DNA of 23,010 nucleotides from a virus (IMGVR_UViG_3300029319_008488:1-23010), one strand, 5' to 3'. Positions 1 through 7,522 are shown, numbered from the stretch's first letter. Program-made: numbers and translations. The notes: generated by a model not told the origin, from the letters alone.

Positions 1-1
1 T

Positions 2-460
2 ATAAGTGCAAACTATATCCAAGAACAAGATATAAAATCACACACCATTATCGAATTAAATGATGAAATATATGAAAAGGCAGTTAAGTGGGCAAAAGAC
101 AAACCAAATACAAAAATAGTTTCGGGTGATTGGAAAACCATAGAACTTGACGAAAAGTTTGACGCCATATTTTTTGACGCTTATGTTCAAGACAAATTAT
201 ATATGTTGTTTCCAATACACATACTGAAGTTTTGTAAAGTAGGAACTATATTAACTTTCTTTAATCATTTATGGAAACGAACTACATCTTGGTCAAAAGA
301 CTTTTTTACAGACGAGATAAAGTTTTATGAAATAGACGGACGAGTTCCAAAAGATAAACAAAATGGCTATGTTGAGGAACACGATATTTATCATTTGCCA
401 GAATGGATAATTAGAGAACAAGATACAGAGGAAAAGTATAGAAAATGTATTACAAGATAG
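2..460 (+). CDS. GAMT/RMT2-like SAM-dependent methyltransferase (5' partial)
   Basis: The reading frame is open from the left edge of the window, so the N-terminus, including the glycine-rich SAM loop, is missing. The visible part carries the second half of a class I methyltransferase fold: an acidic strand end (TIIELNDEIYEKAVKWAKD) that would bind the SAM ribose, then a SGDW segment, then FDAIFFDAY, then a strand like GTILTFFNHLW. This order and spacing resemble guanidinoacetate N-methyltransferase and fungal arginine methyltransferase RMT2 (IIECND, FDGILYDTY, GGVLTYCN). Family placement is by eye; the acceptor is unknown and could be an amidino group, an arginine side chain or something else. 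It overlaps the next gene by 16 bases, so the two are probably translated together. An ATG at 203 would be an internal start and is not preferred, because the homology begins before it. Confidence 0.6.
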   Translation: MSANYIQEQDIKSHTIIELNDEIYEKAVKWAKDKPNTKIVSGDWKTIELDEKFDAIFFDAYVQDKLYMLFPIHILKFCKVGTILTFFNHLWKRTTSWSKDFFTDEIKFYEIDGRVPKDKQNGYVEEHDIYHLPEWIIREQDTEEKYRKCITR

Positions 461-882
461 ATTTAAGTAATTATGAACCACGAAAGGTTCCAAAGTATCA
501 AGAGTTTACTAACTACAATGATATTAAATGGGCACAAATTGAGATGATATCTGAAGAGTTAGATAACTTTAAAGATTCATTTGGTAAACCTTGGAAAGAG
601 TGGACACTTACAGACTTACGAGATAGACTAAAAGATGGGTGGACATTTTATTTAGTTGAGGGTGGTTGGTGTTTTATTGATTGGAATAGAAAATATCCTT
701 ATTTATGTAATCGTTATGTAATGCCAGAACATAGAAATAAAGGATTGGGTAGTGATTTAGTATGGTTGAGATGTAATGAAATTAAACAACAAGGATACAA
801 AACTGCTATGATTAAGTTAGAGGATTGGAATAAACCAGCACTATCGGTTATGAAAGAAAATATCTTTACTAAAATGGACTAA
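445..882 (+). CDS. GNAT-family N-acetyltransferase
   Basis: This 145-aa protein has the GNAT acetyl-CoA signature at residues 93-103 (MPEHRNKGLGS), where the R-N-K-G-L-G loop binds the pyrophosphate of acetyl-CoA. It is preceded by a beta strand (YLCNRYV) and followed by the usual helix and a strand (TAMIKLED) and then WNKPALSVMKE, where GNAT proteins typically have N-x-x-A. The length fits a single GNAT domain. The first 70 residues are charged and not recognisable. The substrate cannot be read from the sequence. The ATG at 445 lies inside the end of the upstream methyltransferase gene, with GAGG at 428-431 as a possible ribosome binding site. The stop at 880-882 is followed by a 27-base gap before the next start. 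Confidence 0.75.
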   Translation: MYYKIDLSNYEPRKVPKYQEFTNYNDIKWAQIEMISEELDNFKDSFGKPWKEWTLTDLRDRLKDGWTFYLVEGGWCFIDWNRKYPYLCNRYVMPEHRNKGLGSDLVWLRCNEIKQQGYKTAMIKLEDWNKPALSVMKENIFTKMD

Positions 883-909
883 GTAGATATTTATTCTTAG
901 GAGAAAATT

Positions 910-2727
910 ATGTCAGTTCAAACAAAAGTAGAAAATTATTTAAATTACATTACAGGAAGTGGTGGTGGTTGGCCATCAAATACTAATATTGGTATTATGG
1001 CAGGTATAGATTATATCAAAGAGGAAACCACCAACAATATATACTTTCACGAAATGAATACTGCTTGTGGAGTTTATGGTTCATATGCCACACAAATGTC
1101 AGTATTTAATAAAATATCCGATTATGTAAATGAACAAGGTTGTTCAACTGCATATGTTTATGGACAAAATGATGTCAGAAAAAAGAATCCATCTACAATT
1201 CAACAACCATTAATTAGTGCAAGTTTTGCAAGACATAATATATCAGTAAACTTTGAATACAATGATAACACTTCAATAACTTACTTTTCACAAAGAGGAA
1301 ATACAGACCATTCAGATAAGTTTCACTTATTTATGCAAACACCTTGGTATAGTGATGATAATTTATTAGAGATTGTAAGTGGTTCATTTAACAAAATAAC
1401 ATTTAGAGGGATATTAAATTCGTCACCAGAAAGTTCAAGTGTAGTCCCACTATTTAATACGAGTTCATTTGTTTCATCAAACCCATATCATCCAGACTTT
1501 TTAGTAAAAACACCAACACAAGACGGAACTGCACACGGAGAAACCGGATTAGAGTTTTACAAATATGTTGATTCAAACGATACTTATCAAAATGCAGTTA
1601 GTAGTGGTTCTTATCTAATTGAAAAGTTTTTAGTTCCGAGTGGTAGCACATTAAATAATGTTGGGTATTTAATGACAAGAAAAATGAACTATTTAATGAC
1701 ACCAACAAAACAAGTTTTATTAGAAGATAAACAAGAGTTTGCCATAACCGAAGCACCTAAGTTTGTTTTGGATGGAGACGCGTGGCACCCTTCAAATTTT
1801 TTAATGTATTCAAGTATTAGTGGTAGTTCAATCGATATGTATGATGGTTCTACTAAACAAGTCCAAGACATCCAGATTGGAGATGTTGTCAAGTCTTATA
1901 AGCCGGTTGGTTTACCGGATGAATCTTTTTATAGGGATTGGGAATCTTATTCCACTTCAGACTTGAGTGGTTCAACAGCTTCTGGTTCAGTTGTAATTAG
2001 AACATTTAATAATAGTCATTTTGGACATTACTTGGTAAATGGTAATGTAAAGATACCAATAATGAATCAGTCAATGATGAAAGGTTCAAGATATTTTTTA
2101 AAACAAGGAGACAATTGGACATTTGCAAAACCATCAGAAATATCAGTAGGAGATTATTTATTTGATAAGAACGGAAATGAAGTTGAAATTACATCGGTTA
2201 GTGAGGTAGGTGAAGACAATACATTTTACTCTCTTGATGTAGAAGATATCGATACTTACTTTACTTCAGATGTTTTAGTTCATAATCTTCCACCAAGAAA
2301 ATGTTTTACAGGTGATACAATGATTACATTAGCAGACGGAACTTATCATAAAATCAAACACATTGAGTTAGGGGCTAAAATAAAAACCTATGATGTTGAG
2401 AAAGGTAAATTACAGAATTCAGTAGTCTTAGAGATTGTAAAAGTATTACACGACAATTTGGTAAAATATAAATTTGATGATAACACAGAAATTAAGGCGA
2501 CTGATGACCACCCATTTTATATCACGAGTGATTCATATATAGATTCAGATTACAGACCATTAGAGGTCGGTGATGAAGTTTTAAATGATGAGTTAAACAA
2601 AATTAAAGTAGTTAGTGTTGAAAAAATTGACGGACTTATAGAAACATACAACATTAATAAAACGGATAGTGGTAAAAACTATTTTGTAAATAAGGTTTTA
2701 GTATCAGATGAGTCAGAAGACACTTAA
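910..2727 (+). CDS. ATP-grasp-like protein with two tandem C-terminal Hint domains
   Basis: This 605-aa protein has three parts. Residues 1-60 include AGIDYI and, about 10 residues later, IYFHEMNT, which resembles the Mg-binding D and E-x-N motif normally at the C-terminal end of ATP-grasp enzymes. Residues 158-245 have a pre-ATP-grasp-like FNKITFRGIL, then DFLVKTPTQDGTAHGETG and YLIEKFLVPSG, which resemble the ATP-binding lysine, the flexible glycine loop and the acidic adenine-side strand. If this is right, the motifs are in permuted order. Residues 301-459 form a first Hint-like domain (ISGSSIDMYDGST, IGDVV, VLVHN) with Ser where Cys is usual. Residues 465-600 form a second one (CFTGDTMITLADGT, then TDDHPFYI) that begins with Cys but lacks a terminal His-Asn. 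ATG 910 follows AGGAGA (899-904). The Hint calls are firm; ATP-grasp is tentative, and a virion protein is an alternative. Confidence 0.6.
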   Translation: MSVQTKVENYLNYITGSGGGWPSNTNIGIMAGIDYIKEETTNNIYFHEMNTACGVYGSYATQMSVFNKISDYVNEQGCSTAYVYGQNDVRKKNPSTIQQPLISASFARHNISVNFEYNDNTSITYFSQRGNTDHSDKFHLFMQTPWYSDDNLLEIVSGSFNKITFRGILNSSPESSSVVPLFNTSSFVSSNPYHPDFLVKTPTQDGTAHGETGLEFYKYVDSNDTYQNAVSSGSYLIEKFLVPSGSTLNNVGYLMTRKMNYLMTPTKQVLLEDKQEFAITEAPKFVLDGDAWHPSNFLMYSSISGSSIDMYDGSTKQVQDIQIGDVVKSYKPVGLPDESFYRDWESYSTSDLSGSTASGSVVIRTFNNSHFGHYLVNGNVKIPIMNQSMMKGSRYFLKQGDNWTFAKPSEISVGDYLFDKNGNEVEITSVSEVGEDNTFYSLDVEDIDTYFTSDVLVHNLPPRKCFTGDTMITLADGTYHKIKHIELGAKIKTYDVEKGKLQNSVVLEIVKVLHDNLVKYKFDDNTEIKATDDHPFYITSDSYIDSDYRPLEVGDEVLNDELNKIKVVSVEKIDGLIETYNINKTDSGKNYFVNKVLVSDESEDT

Positions 2728-3325
2728 AGAAAATAATAACTGGCAGTGGTATATGTCAAGACCAAACTTCTTAACAAACGATGAGTGTGATGAGTTGGTT
2801 GAAACAATTAAGAATACTGAGAAAGGTGAACAAGGTTGTTTAGACGACCACATTGGAGACGACCATAATACAGACTTTAGAAATGTAACAGAGTGGTATT
2901 TACACAAAGATATGAGAGATTATGTCGTAGGTAATTATAGTTCTTTACAACAAAAATTATTTATTGCAGGTAAAGTTTGTAATCAATTGTCTTGGAACTT
3001 TGATATTCAACAAGTTGAGAATAATATTAAAATGATAGAGTATACACCTGGTGATTTTTTTACTTGGCATTCAGACTTTAACAATGGTAAAAGTTCCACA
3101 AGAAAACTCGCTATGATTATTCAGTTATCAGACCCAAAAGACTATGAGGGTGGTTCCACACAATTAGCAATCCAAGACCCAAAGACATTAGAATTTTATG
3201 AAATGCCAAAAGAAAAAGGAACACTATTAGTATTTTGTCCTTTATTGTTTCATAGAGTTACGCCAGTAGAAAGTGGTGTTAGATATTGTATTCAAGAGTT
3301 TATGTTGGGAGACACCTTTGTATAA
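2708..3325 (+). CDS. 2OG-Fe(II) oxygenase (prolyl 4-hydroxylase-like), copy 1
   Basis: This 205-aa protein has the double-stranded beta-helix signature of Fe(II)/2-oxoglutarate dioxygenases: iron ligands H121-x-D123 (TWHSDF) and H182 (FHRV), and R192 (VRYC) to hold 2-oxoglutarate. The N-terminal FLTNDECDELVETI, the YEGGS turn and GTLLVFCPLLFHRVTPV are typical of the prolyl-4-hydroxylase/PKHD branch. It would hydroxylate an unknown substrate using O2 and 2-oxoglutarate. The ATG at 2708 overlaps the end of the Hint gene by 20 bases; AAGG at 2692-2695 is a distant possible ribosome binding site. Two further copies follow at 3811 and 4404, and all three end in the same Gly-Asp-x-Phe-Val tail. Phage genomes from marine samples often carry such genes, but their targets are mostly unproven. 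Confidence 0.9.
   Translation: MSQKTLKENNNWQWYMSRPNFLTNDECDELVETIKNTEKGEQGCLDDHIGDDHNTDFRNVTEWYLHKDMRDYVVGNYSSLQQKLFIAGKVCNQLSWNFDIQQVENNIKMIEYTPGDFFTWHSDFNNGKSSTRKLAMIIQLSDPKDYEGGSTQLAIQDPKTLEFYEMPKEKGTLLVFCPLLFHRVTPVESGVRYCIQEFMLGDTFV
3307..3312 (+). promoter_or_regulatory. Ribosome binding site for a TTG start
   Basis: GGGAGA lies inside the Gly-Asp codons at the end of oxygenase copy 1 and sits five bases before TTG 3318. It decides the start of the SGNH-like gene, since no in-frame ATG exists near the beginning of the homologous region. Confidence 0.55.
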
Positions 3326-3818
3326 ATATTTATATGCAAATGGGTGTAGTTGGGTTGACGGAGACGAATTACAAGATAGAACTCAACAAAGATTTAGTAA
3401 ATTATTATCTAATGATTTAAATCTTACAGAAATAAATCAAGCTATTCCAGCTTGTAGTAATGAAACCATAATAAAAAACACTATGGATTGGATTTACAAA
3501 AATGAAAAACTTATCAATGAAACAATATTTATTATAGGATTTACAGCAGAAAGTCGTTCTAAGTTTGATTGGGATTTTTATGATATTATTTTGTTTCAAA
3601 GATTTTTAGAATCAATTGATGTAAATCACATATTATTTTTTTCATTTGGTAAATCACATAAAGATATTTTTTTAGATAACTTTACTGATAAACCATTTTA
3701 TGAAGTAGTATCAGAAAATATTAGTAAGATAGAAGATGCTTTTTGTGAAAATGGACATCCGAATGAAGAAAGTCACAAAAAGTTTACAGAATACTTAAAA
3801 GGATACATCGATGTATAA
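3318..3818 (+). CDS. SGNH/GDSL-like hydrolase
   Basis: From a TTG start this is a 166-aa protein beginning YKYLYANGCSWVDGDEL. G9-C10-S11 corresponds to block I of SGNH hydrolases (nucleophile serine in G-x-S-W-x-x-G-x-E-L), and HPNEESHKKF near the C-terminus (H153) corresponds to the block V histidine (H-P-N-x-x-x-H). A strand like ETIFIIGFTAESR lies between. Members remove or transfer acyl groups on glycans and lipids; a phage member could be an O-acetyl esterase or acyltransferase, but this is inference. The frame is open upstream to a GTG at 3273, which would overlap the oxygenase by 53 bases. TTG 3318 is preferred because it fits the ribosome binding site and puts the glycine-serine motif at the usual distance from the start. 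The gene lies between two oxygenase copies. Confidence 0.65.
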   Translation: MYKYLYANGCSWVDGDELQDRTQQRFSKLLSNDLNLTEINQAIPACSNETIIKNTMDWIYKNEKLINETIFIIGFTAESRSKFDWDFYDIILFQRFLESIDVNHILFFSFGKSHKDIFLDNFTDKPFYEVVSENISKIEDAFCENGHPNEESHKKFTEYLKGYIDV

Positions 3819-4407
3819 ACCAATAGATATGGATAGTCTAAAGTTAAATCAAAACTTTAGGTGGATAGTGGAGAAAAAAAACTTTTTCAGTCAAGAAGAA
3901 TGTGAAGAAATGAAAAAGTATATTGACGAGAACTCTAAAAGGGCGAGAGGACACGTTTCGGATTTAGAGGGAGACTCTATTAATTTCAAATGGGGTAAAA
4001 AAGATTGTGTTATGAATATTAGCACAAATGAAAGACAAGATATACTTGATAAATTTTGGACTACAATTAATGTTGCAAATCAACTATATTATCATTATGA
4101 TATAAAAGGAATTTATCATAATAGAATTCAAGCACATAGATATGATGTTGATGATACTTATAATCCACATTCAGACTTTCATAATTATAATTTATATAGT
4201 TCATTAAAACTTACATCAATAGTTTTTCTAAACGACCACACAGAATACGAGGGTGGAGAATTTATGTTGTTTGACGGAACAATTATAGAGCCAGAAGTTG
4301 GTAAGTTAGTCATACATCCGGCATTTGCAGGACACGGAGTGGCTCCAATAACCAAAGGACATAGATACTCTTGTGTTTGTTGGGCAGTAGGGGACACCTT
4401 CGTATGA
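3811..4407 (+). CDS. 2OG-Fe(II) oxygenase, copy 2
   Basis: This 198-aa paralogue of the 2708 gene carries the same fold: iron ligands H120-x-D122 (NPHSDFH) and H175 (GHGV), and 2-oxoglutarate-binding R185 (HRYS). The N-terminal NFFSQEECEEMKKYI matches NFLTNDECDEL of copy 1, and the YEGGEF turn and WAVGDTFV tail are conserved. It differs in the region before the HxD motif (residues 45-100), where substrate specificity usually lies, so it is probably not redundant. The start ATG overlaps the SGNH-like gene by 8 bases, with AAGGA just upstream (3799-3803). A second ATG six codons later (3829) is possible but has no better ribosome binding site. Confidence 0.9.
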   Translation: MYKPIDMDSLKLNQNFRWIVEKKNFFSQEECEEMKKYIDENSKRARGHVSDLEGDSINFKWGKKDCVMNISTNERQDILDKFWTTINVANQLYYHYDIKGIYHNRIQAHRYDVDDTYNPHSDFHNYNLYSSLKLTSIVFLNDHTEYEGGEFMLFDGTIIEPEVGKLVIHPAFAGHGVAPITKGHRYSCVCWAVGDTFV

Positions 4408-4973
4408 TACAAAATGACAACTTTAAATTCGTAGTTCATAGAGAGAACTTTTTATCAGTTAGTCAATGCCAGAAGCTAATGAGATACTTAGAAACAGGTG
4501 AACCAACTGAGTCAGAACTCGCAGGTAATTATGACGAGAATATTCTGAACAAAGAGGTTCGTGATAATAAAGAGGTAGTGATTAATAACAAACAATTAAA
4601 TGACAAACTACAAATGGTATTTGAATTGTCTAATCAATCTATTTGGAAATACAATATACAAGAAATGGAAAGGGTAAAAATACTAAGATATGAAAATGGT
4701 GGTAAATACAAGTGGCATACTGATTGTGGTTCAAAAGAAACTTCATTAAGAAAACTAACCGCTATTGTTCAACTATCAGATGAAACAAAATATGAGGGTG
4801 GTAATTTAGAATTTGGTATCACGGATGAGTCGGGTAAAAATAATTACACTGCACCAAAAACACGAGGAAGTATTATAGTCTTCCCATCATTCTTATCACA
4901 TAGAGTTACACCAATCACAAAAGGAAAAAGATATTCATTGATAACTTGGATGTTAGGAGATTGTTTTGTATGA
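4404..4973 (+). CDS. 2OG-Fe(II) oxygenase, copy 3
   Basis: This 189-aa protein is the third tandem member of the family. Iron ligands are H105-x-D107 (KWHTDCG) and H166 (SHRV); R176 (KRYS) would bind 2-oxoglutarate. NFLSVSQCQKLMRYL at the N-terminus, YEGGNLEF and the WMLGDCFV tail match the other copies. Copies 1 and 3 look closer to each other around the core (RKLAMIIQLSD against RKLTAIVQLSD) than either is to copy 2. The start at 4404 is an ATGA overlap with the upstream stop and is preceded by AGGGGA (4389-4394). An upstream in-frame TTG-type extension is possible but would add residues not shared by the paralogues. Confidence 0.9.
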   Translation: MIQNDNFKFVVHRENFLSVSQCQKLMRYLETGEPTESELAGNYDENILNKEVRDNKEVVINNKQLNDKLQMVFELSNQSIWKYNIQEMERVKILRYENGGKYKWHTDCGSKETSLRKLTAIVQLSDETKYEGGNLEFGITDESGKNNYTAPKTRGSIIVFPSFLSHRVTPITKGKRYSLITWMLGDCFV

Positions 4974-7033
4974 AAACAAAAATAGCACTTGTAATTTGTC
5001 CACAATGGTCAATTGAAACACCTTCTTACGCTTTAGGAAATCTTAAATCACATATCGATAGTTCAGATATCGAAGTAAAACAATTCGATTTGAATATGGG
5101 TAGTTATCACTACATCAAATCTACTGAACACTTTCATACTTTTATGGATTGGGGAAATGATATCCCTTGGAATGTAGAGTATAATGTCAAAAAAAATGTA
5201 ATGCCATTCTTTGAAGAGTATTGGGAACCAATCATAGAGGAGTTATCAACATTTGACATAGTGACTTTTACTACATACACATCCAATATCACAATTACAG
5301 ATTATTTTGCAAGATATATAAAACAAAAAAATCCAAAGATACAGATTTGGTATGGAGGCCCTTACTCTTGGTATGCTGAGTGTGCGGGTTTAGTGTCTAA
5401 AGGATACTATAAAGAGTTTGTAGACGCGACAACAGACGCAAACGAAGGAGAACAAGTCATTTCAAATTTAGTAAGTAATTATTTGAAAGACGGACATTAT
5501 GAAAATGTAAAGGGTATTTGGAGATGGGATAAACAAACACCGAGTTATCCAACTGCATTACCAAAGGGTCGTAGTGGTAGAAAACCAATATTTAATGGTA
5601 ATATTCCACCATCAAATCTTAACAAAGTAAAAAGTCCAAGTTGGGATAAAGAAATAATAGATGTGTATAAAGAAGTAGCAGAGAGTGAAAATATGTATCC
5701 AAAAGTTCCTATTCAGGGTTCAAGAGGGTGCACCTTTAAATGCACCTTTTGTCAAGAAACAAGAAGGTATAGATTTAAAGACTTTGATAATATTGTAGAT
5801 GATATGAAACAAGTCGTTAGAGAGACGGGTGTCACTGGTTTTTGGTTTACTGATTCATTGGTTAATGGTTCTATGTCTCAATTTACTAAATTTGTTGATA
5901 GATTAGAATATGAAAAAAATCATAATGATTTCAATATAACTTGGGGTGGTTATTTTAGAACACATAAAAAACTTGACGGAGAATTATTAGAGAAGGCAGT
6001 ATACACTGGCTTAGATTATATGAATGTCGGAACAGAAAATGGAACAAATAAGATTCTGGCATTGATGGAAAAAGGACAAACTTCTGATGATGTTAGTCAT
6101 TTTTTAAAGTCAGCATATAAAGCAAAAGCAATGTTTAACGCTAATTGGATACCAGGATTTCCAAAAGAAAACTATATGGACTTTATGATACAATTAAAAT
6201 TTTTATATGATAATAGAAAGTATTTTGAAAACAATGGTTTGGTAAACCTAATGAGGTCTACTGATATGTTAAACAATACACCATTAGAAGTTTATCGTGA
6301 TAAGTTTGATATATCTACTGATAACAAGTTATTTAATACTTGGGTGAGTGATGATAAAAGAAACTTTTTAGCAATCAGATATCTAAGGTCAAATTGTATT
6401 GAAGCTCTCTTAAATTGTATGGGTTTTACTAAGGACGCAGAGGGAAATGAAAAAGGATATTATCACATTGTAAAAGATAAAAAGTATGGTGGAACACCAC
6501 CTTATTATAGAGCAAGAGTTTTTGCAGACAAATTGTTTATAAAAAAGAATACTGCTAAACTAAGAAAAAGTGTCGATGATATATTTTTAAACTCAAGTTA
6601 TTTAGAGTATGAAAAAAGTGAAAACATAAATGACATCTTAAAAGAAGAATTGAATCAAACATACAAAACTTTTGTTTGGACAATTTTTAATTTATGTGAA
6701 AGTTCAGACATAGAATTTAGTTCATTTGATAAATTTGCAGGTTATAATATCAAGAACTCATATCTAAAATATGAGATAAAACTCAAAACAGATGAAGATA
6801 ATATTTTGTCTTCGTTTAAGTATGAATTACACATTGATAAAAGAGATAAAAAATTGAACGATGAAACAGACAATTCAGACATACACATTAATGAAGAATT
6901 AAATCTAAATTTAGTTGGTAAAAAGATACCAAAAGAAAAGAGTAAAAAAGTAAAAGAGGACTATTTAGATAGTAATAACTTTTACAAACATAAACTTAGT
7001 TTACCAAGAACGCAAATGACAAATCTATACTAA
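4970..7033 (+). CDS. B12-binding-type radical SAM protein
   Basis: This 687-aa protein has an N-terminal Rossmann-like region (KIALVICPQWSIETPSYAL to IQIWYGGPYS, about residues 1-140) typical of cobalamin-binding domains of radical SAM enzymes, though I see no DxHxxG motif, so a bound B12 would lack the usual lower-axial His. The radical SAM cluster motif is C254-x3-C258-x2-C261 (RGCTFKCTFC), followed by TDSLVNG and MNVGTENGT, which suit the TIM-barrel strands of the B12 radical SAM clade. The C-terminal 250 residues are charged and unrecognised. Related enzymes methylate, rearrange or couple unreactive carbons in natural products, lipids and peptides. The start at 4970 overlaps the stop of oxygenase copy 3 as ATGA, with GGAGA at 4955-4959. 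Substrate unknown. Confidence 0.85.
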   Translation: MKTKIALVICPQWSIETPSYALGNLKSHIDSSDIEVKQFDLNMGSYHYIKSTEHFHTFMDWGNDIPWNVEYNVKKNVMPFFEEYWEPIIEELSTFDIVTFTTYTSNITITDYFARYIKQKNPKIQIWYGGPYSWYAECAGLVSKGYYKEFVDATTDANEGEQVISNLVSNYLKDGHYENVKGIWRWDKQTPSYPTALPKGRSGRKPIFNGNIPPSNLNKVKSPSWDKEIIDVYKEVAESENMYPKVPIQGSRGCTFKCTFCQETRRYRFKDFDNIVDDMKQVVRETGVTGFWFTDSLVNGSMSQFTKFVDRLEYEKNHNDFNITWGGYFRTHKKLDGELLEKAVYTGLDYMNVGTENGTNKILALMEKGQTSDDVSHFLKSAYKAKAMFNANWIPGFPKENYMDFMIQLKFLYDNRKYFENNGLVNLMRSTDMLNNTPLEVYRDKFDISTDNKLFNTWVSDDKRNFLAIRYLRSNCIEALLNCMGFTKDAEGNEKGYYHIVKDKKYGGTPPYYRARVFADKLFIKKNTAKLRKSVDDIFLNSSYLEYEKSENINDILKEELNQTYKTFVWTIFNLCESSDIEFSSFDKFAGYNIKNSYLKYEIKLKTDEDNILSSFKYELHIDKRDKKLNDETDNSDIHINEELNLNLVGKKIPKEKSKKVKEDYLDSNNFYKHKLSLPRTQMTNLY

Positions 7034-7059
7034 AAAAAATACATTTTCAGATTATTAAA

Positions 7060-7077
7060 AGATACTTATTTGTATCT
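7060..7077 (+). promoter_or_regulatory. Hairpin before the clamp-loader gene
   Basis: AGATAC (7060-7065) and GTATCT (7072-7077) are perfect inverted arms around TTATTT. The hairpin directly abuts the AAGG ribosome binding site (7078-7081) of the gene starting at 7091, and lies in the only clear gap between regions 1 and 2. It could affect translation or mark a transcript end. The stem is AT-rich, has no T-run after it, and may be chance. Confidence 0.35.
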
Positions 7078-7090
7078 AAGGTTATTCACT

Positions 7091-7522
7091 ATGAAAACAA
7101 AATCACTATTTGACCATATAAAACAAATTACTAATGTTCAGAACCAATTGTATTGGGATAACATTACAGACGCAGACAAGAAAACTTGGTCTAATTATAT
7201 GGTGCATAGATTTTTATCAATGAAAACCGAATGGATAGAAGTTGTAAATGAAATACAACAATATTGGGAATTGAAACCGAAATCAGTTTACCAATTCTAC
7301 ACAAATATACTACCAAGAGGAAATACATATTTAAGATATACTAAATCTAAAAAGAAATCCAAGATAGAAAAGTGGGCTATGGATATATTATGTGATTACT
7401 TTCAAGAAAGTTCAGAAAATATTGAAAAAACACTTGACATTATGGGTAAAGATGTTGTATATTCAATTATATCAAAGTATGGTGTAGATGAAAAACAACT
7501 AAAAAAAATATGGAGTAAGTAA
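7091..7522 (+). CDS. DNA polymerase sliding-clamp loader small subunit (T4 gp62-like)
   Basis: This 143-aa protein matches what I know of the small clamp-loader subunit of T4-like marine phages. It has SLFDHIKQITN near the start, then ADKKTWSNYMVHRFLSM, then VNEIQQY, and then LPRGNTYLRYTKSKKK. In T4, gp62 joins four gp44 ATPase subunits to load the gp45 clamp on DNA for the replicative polymerase, and late transcription also needs the clamp. The large subunit is not in the window. ATG 7091 with AAGG at 7078-7081 is preferred over a TTG at 7070, which would start inside the hairpin. This is the strongest single piece of evidence that the window is phage. It overlaps the next start by one base (TAATG). 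Confidence 0.82.
   Translation: MKTKSLFDHIKQITNVQNQLYWDNITDADKKTWSNYMVHRFLSMKTEWIEVVNEIQQYWELKPKSVYQFYTNILPRGNTYLRYTKSKKKSKIEKWAMDILCDYFQESSENIEKTLDIMGKDVVYSIISKYGVDEKQLKKIWSK

Noticed and set aside
879-900. CTAAG/CTTAG inverted repeat overlapping the ribosome binding site of the Hint gene
   Set aside because: Only five pairs with a 12-base loop; it cannot be extended and is probably chance.
1810-2727. A normal splicing intein inside the 605-aa protein
   Set aside because: The first Hint ends in VHN followed by Leu, and no extein follows; the second has no terminal His-Asn. Normal splicing is not supported.
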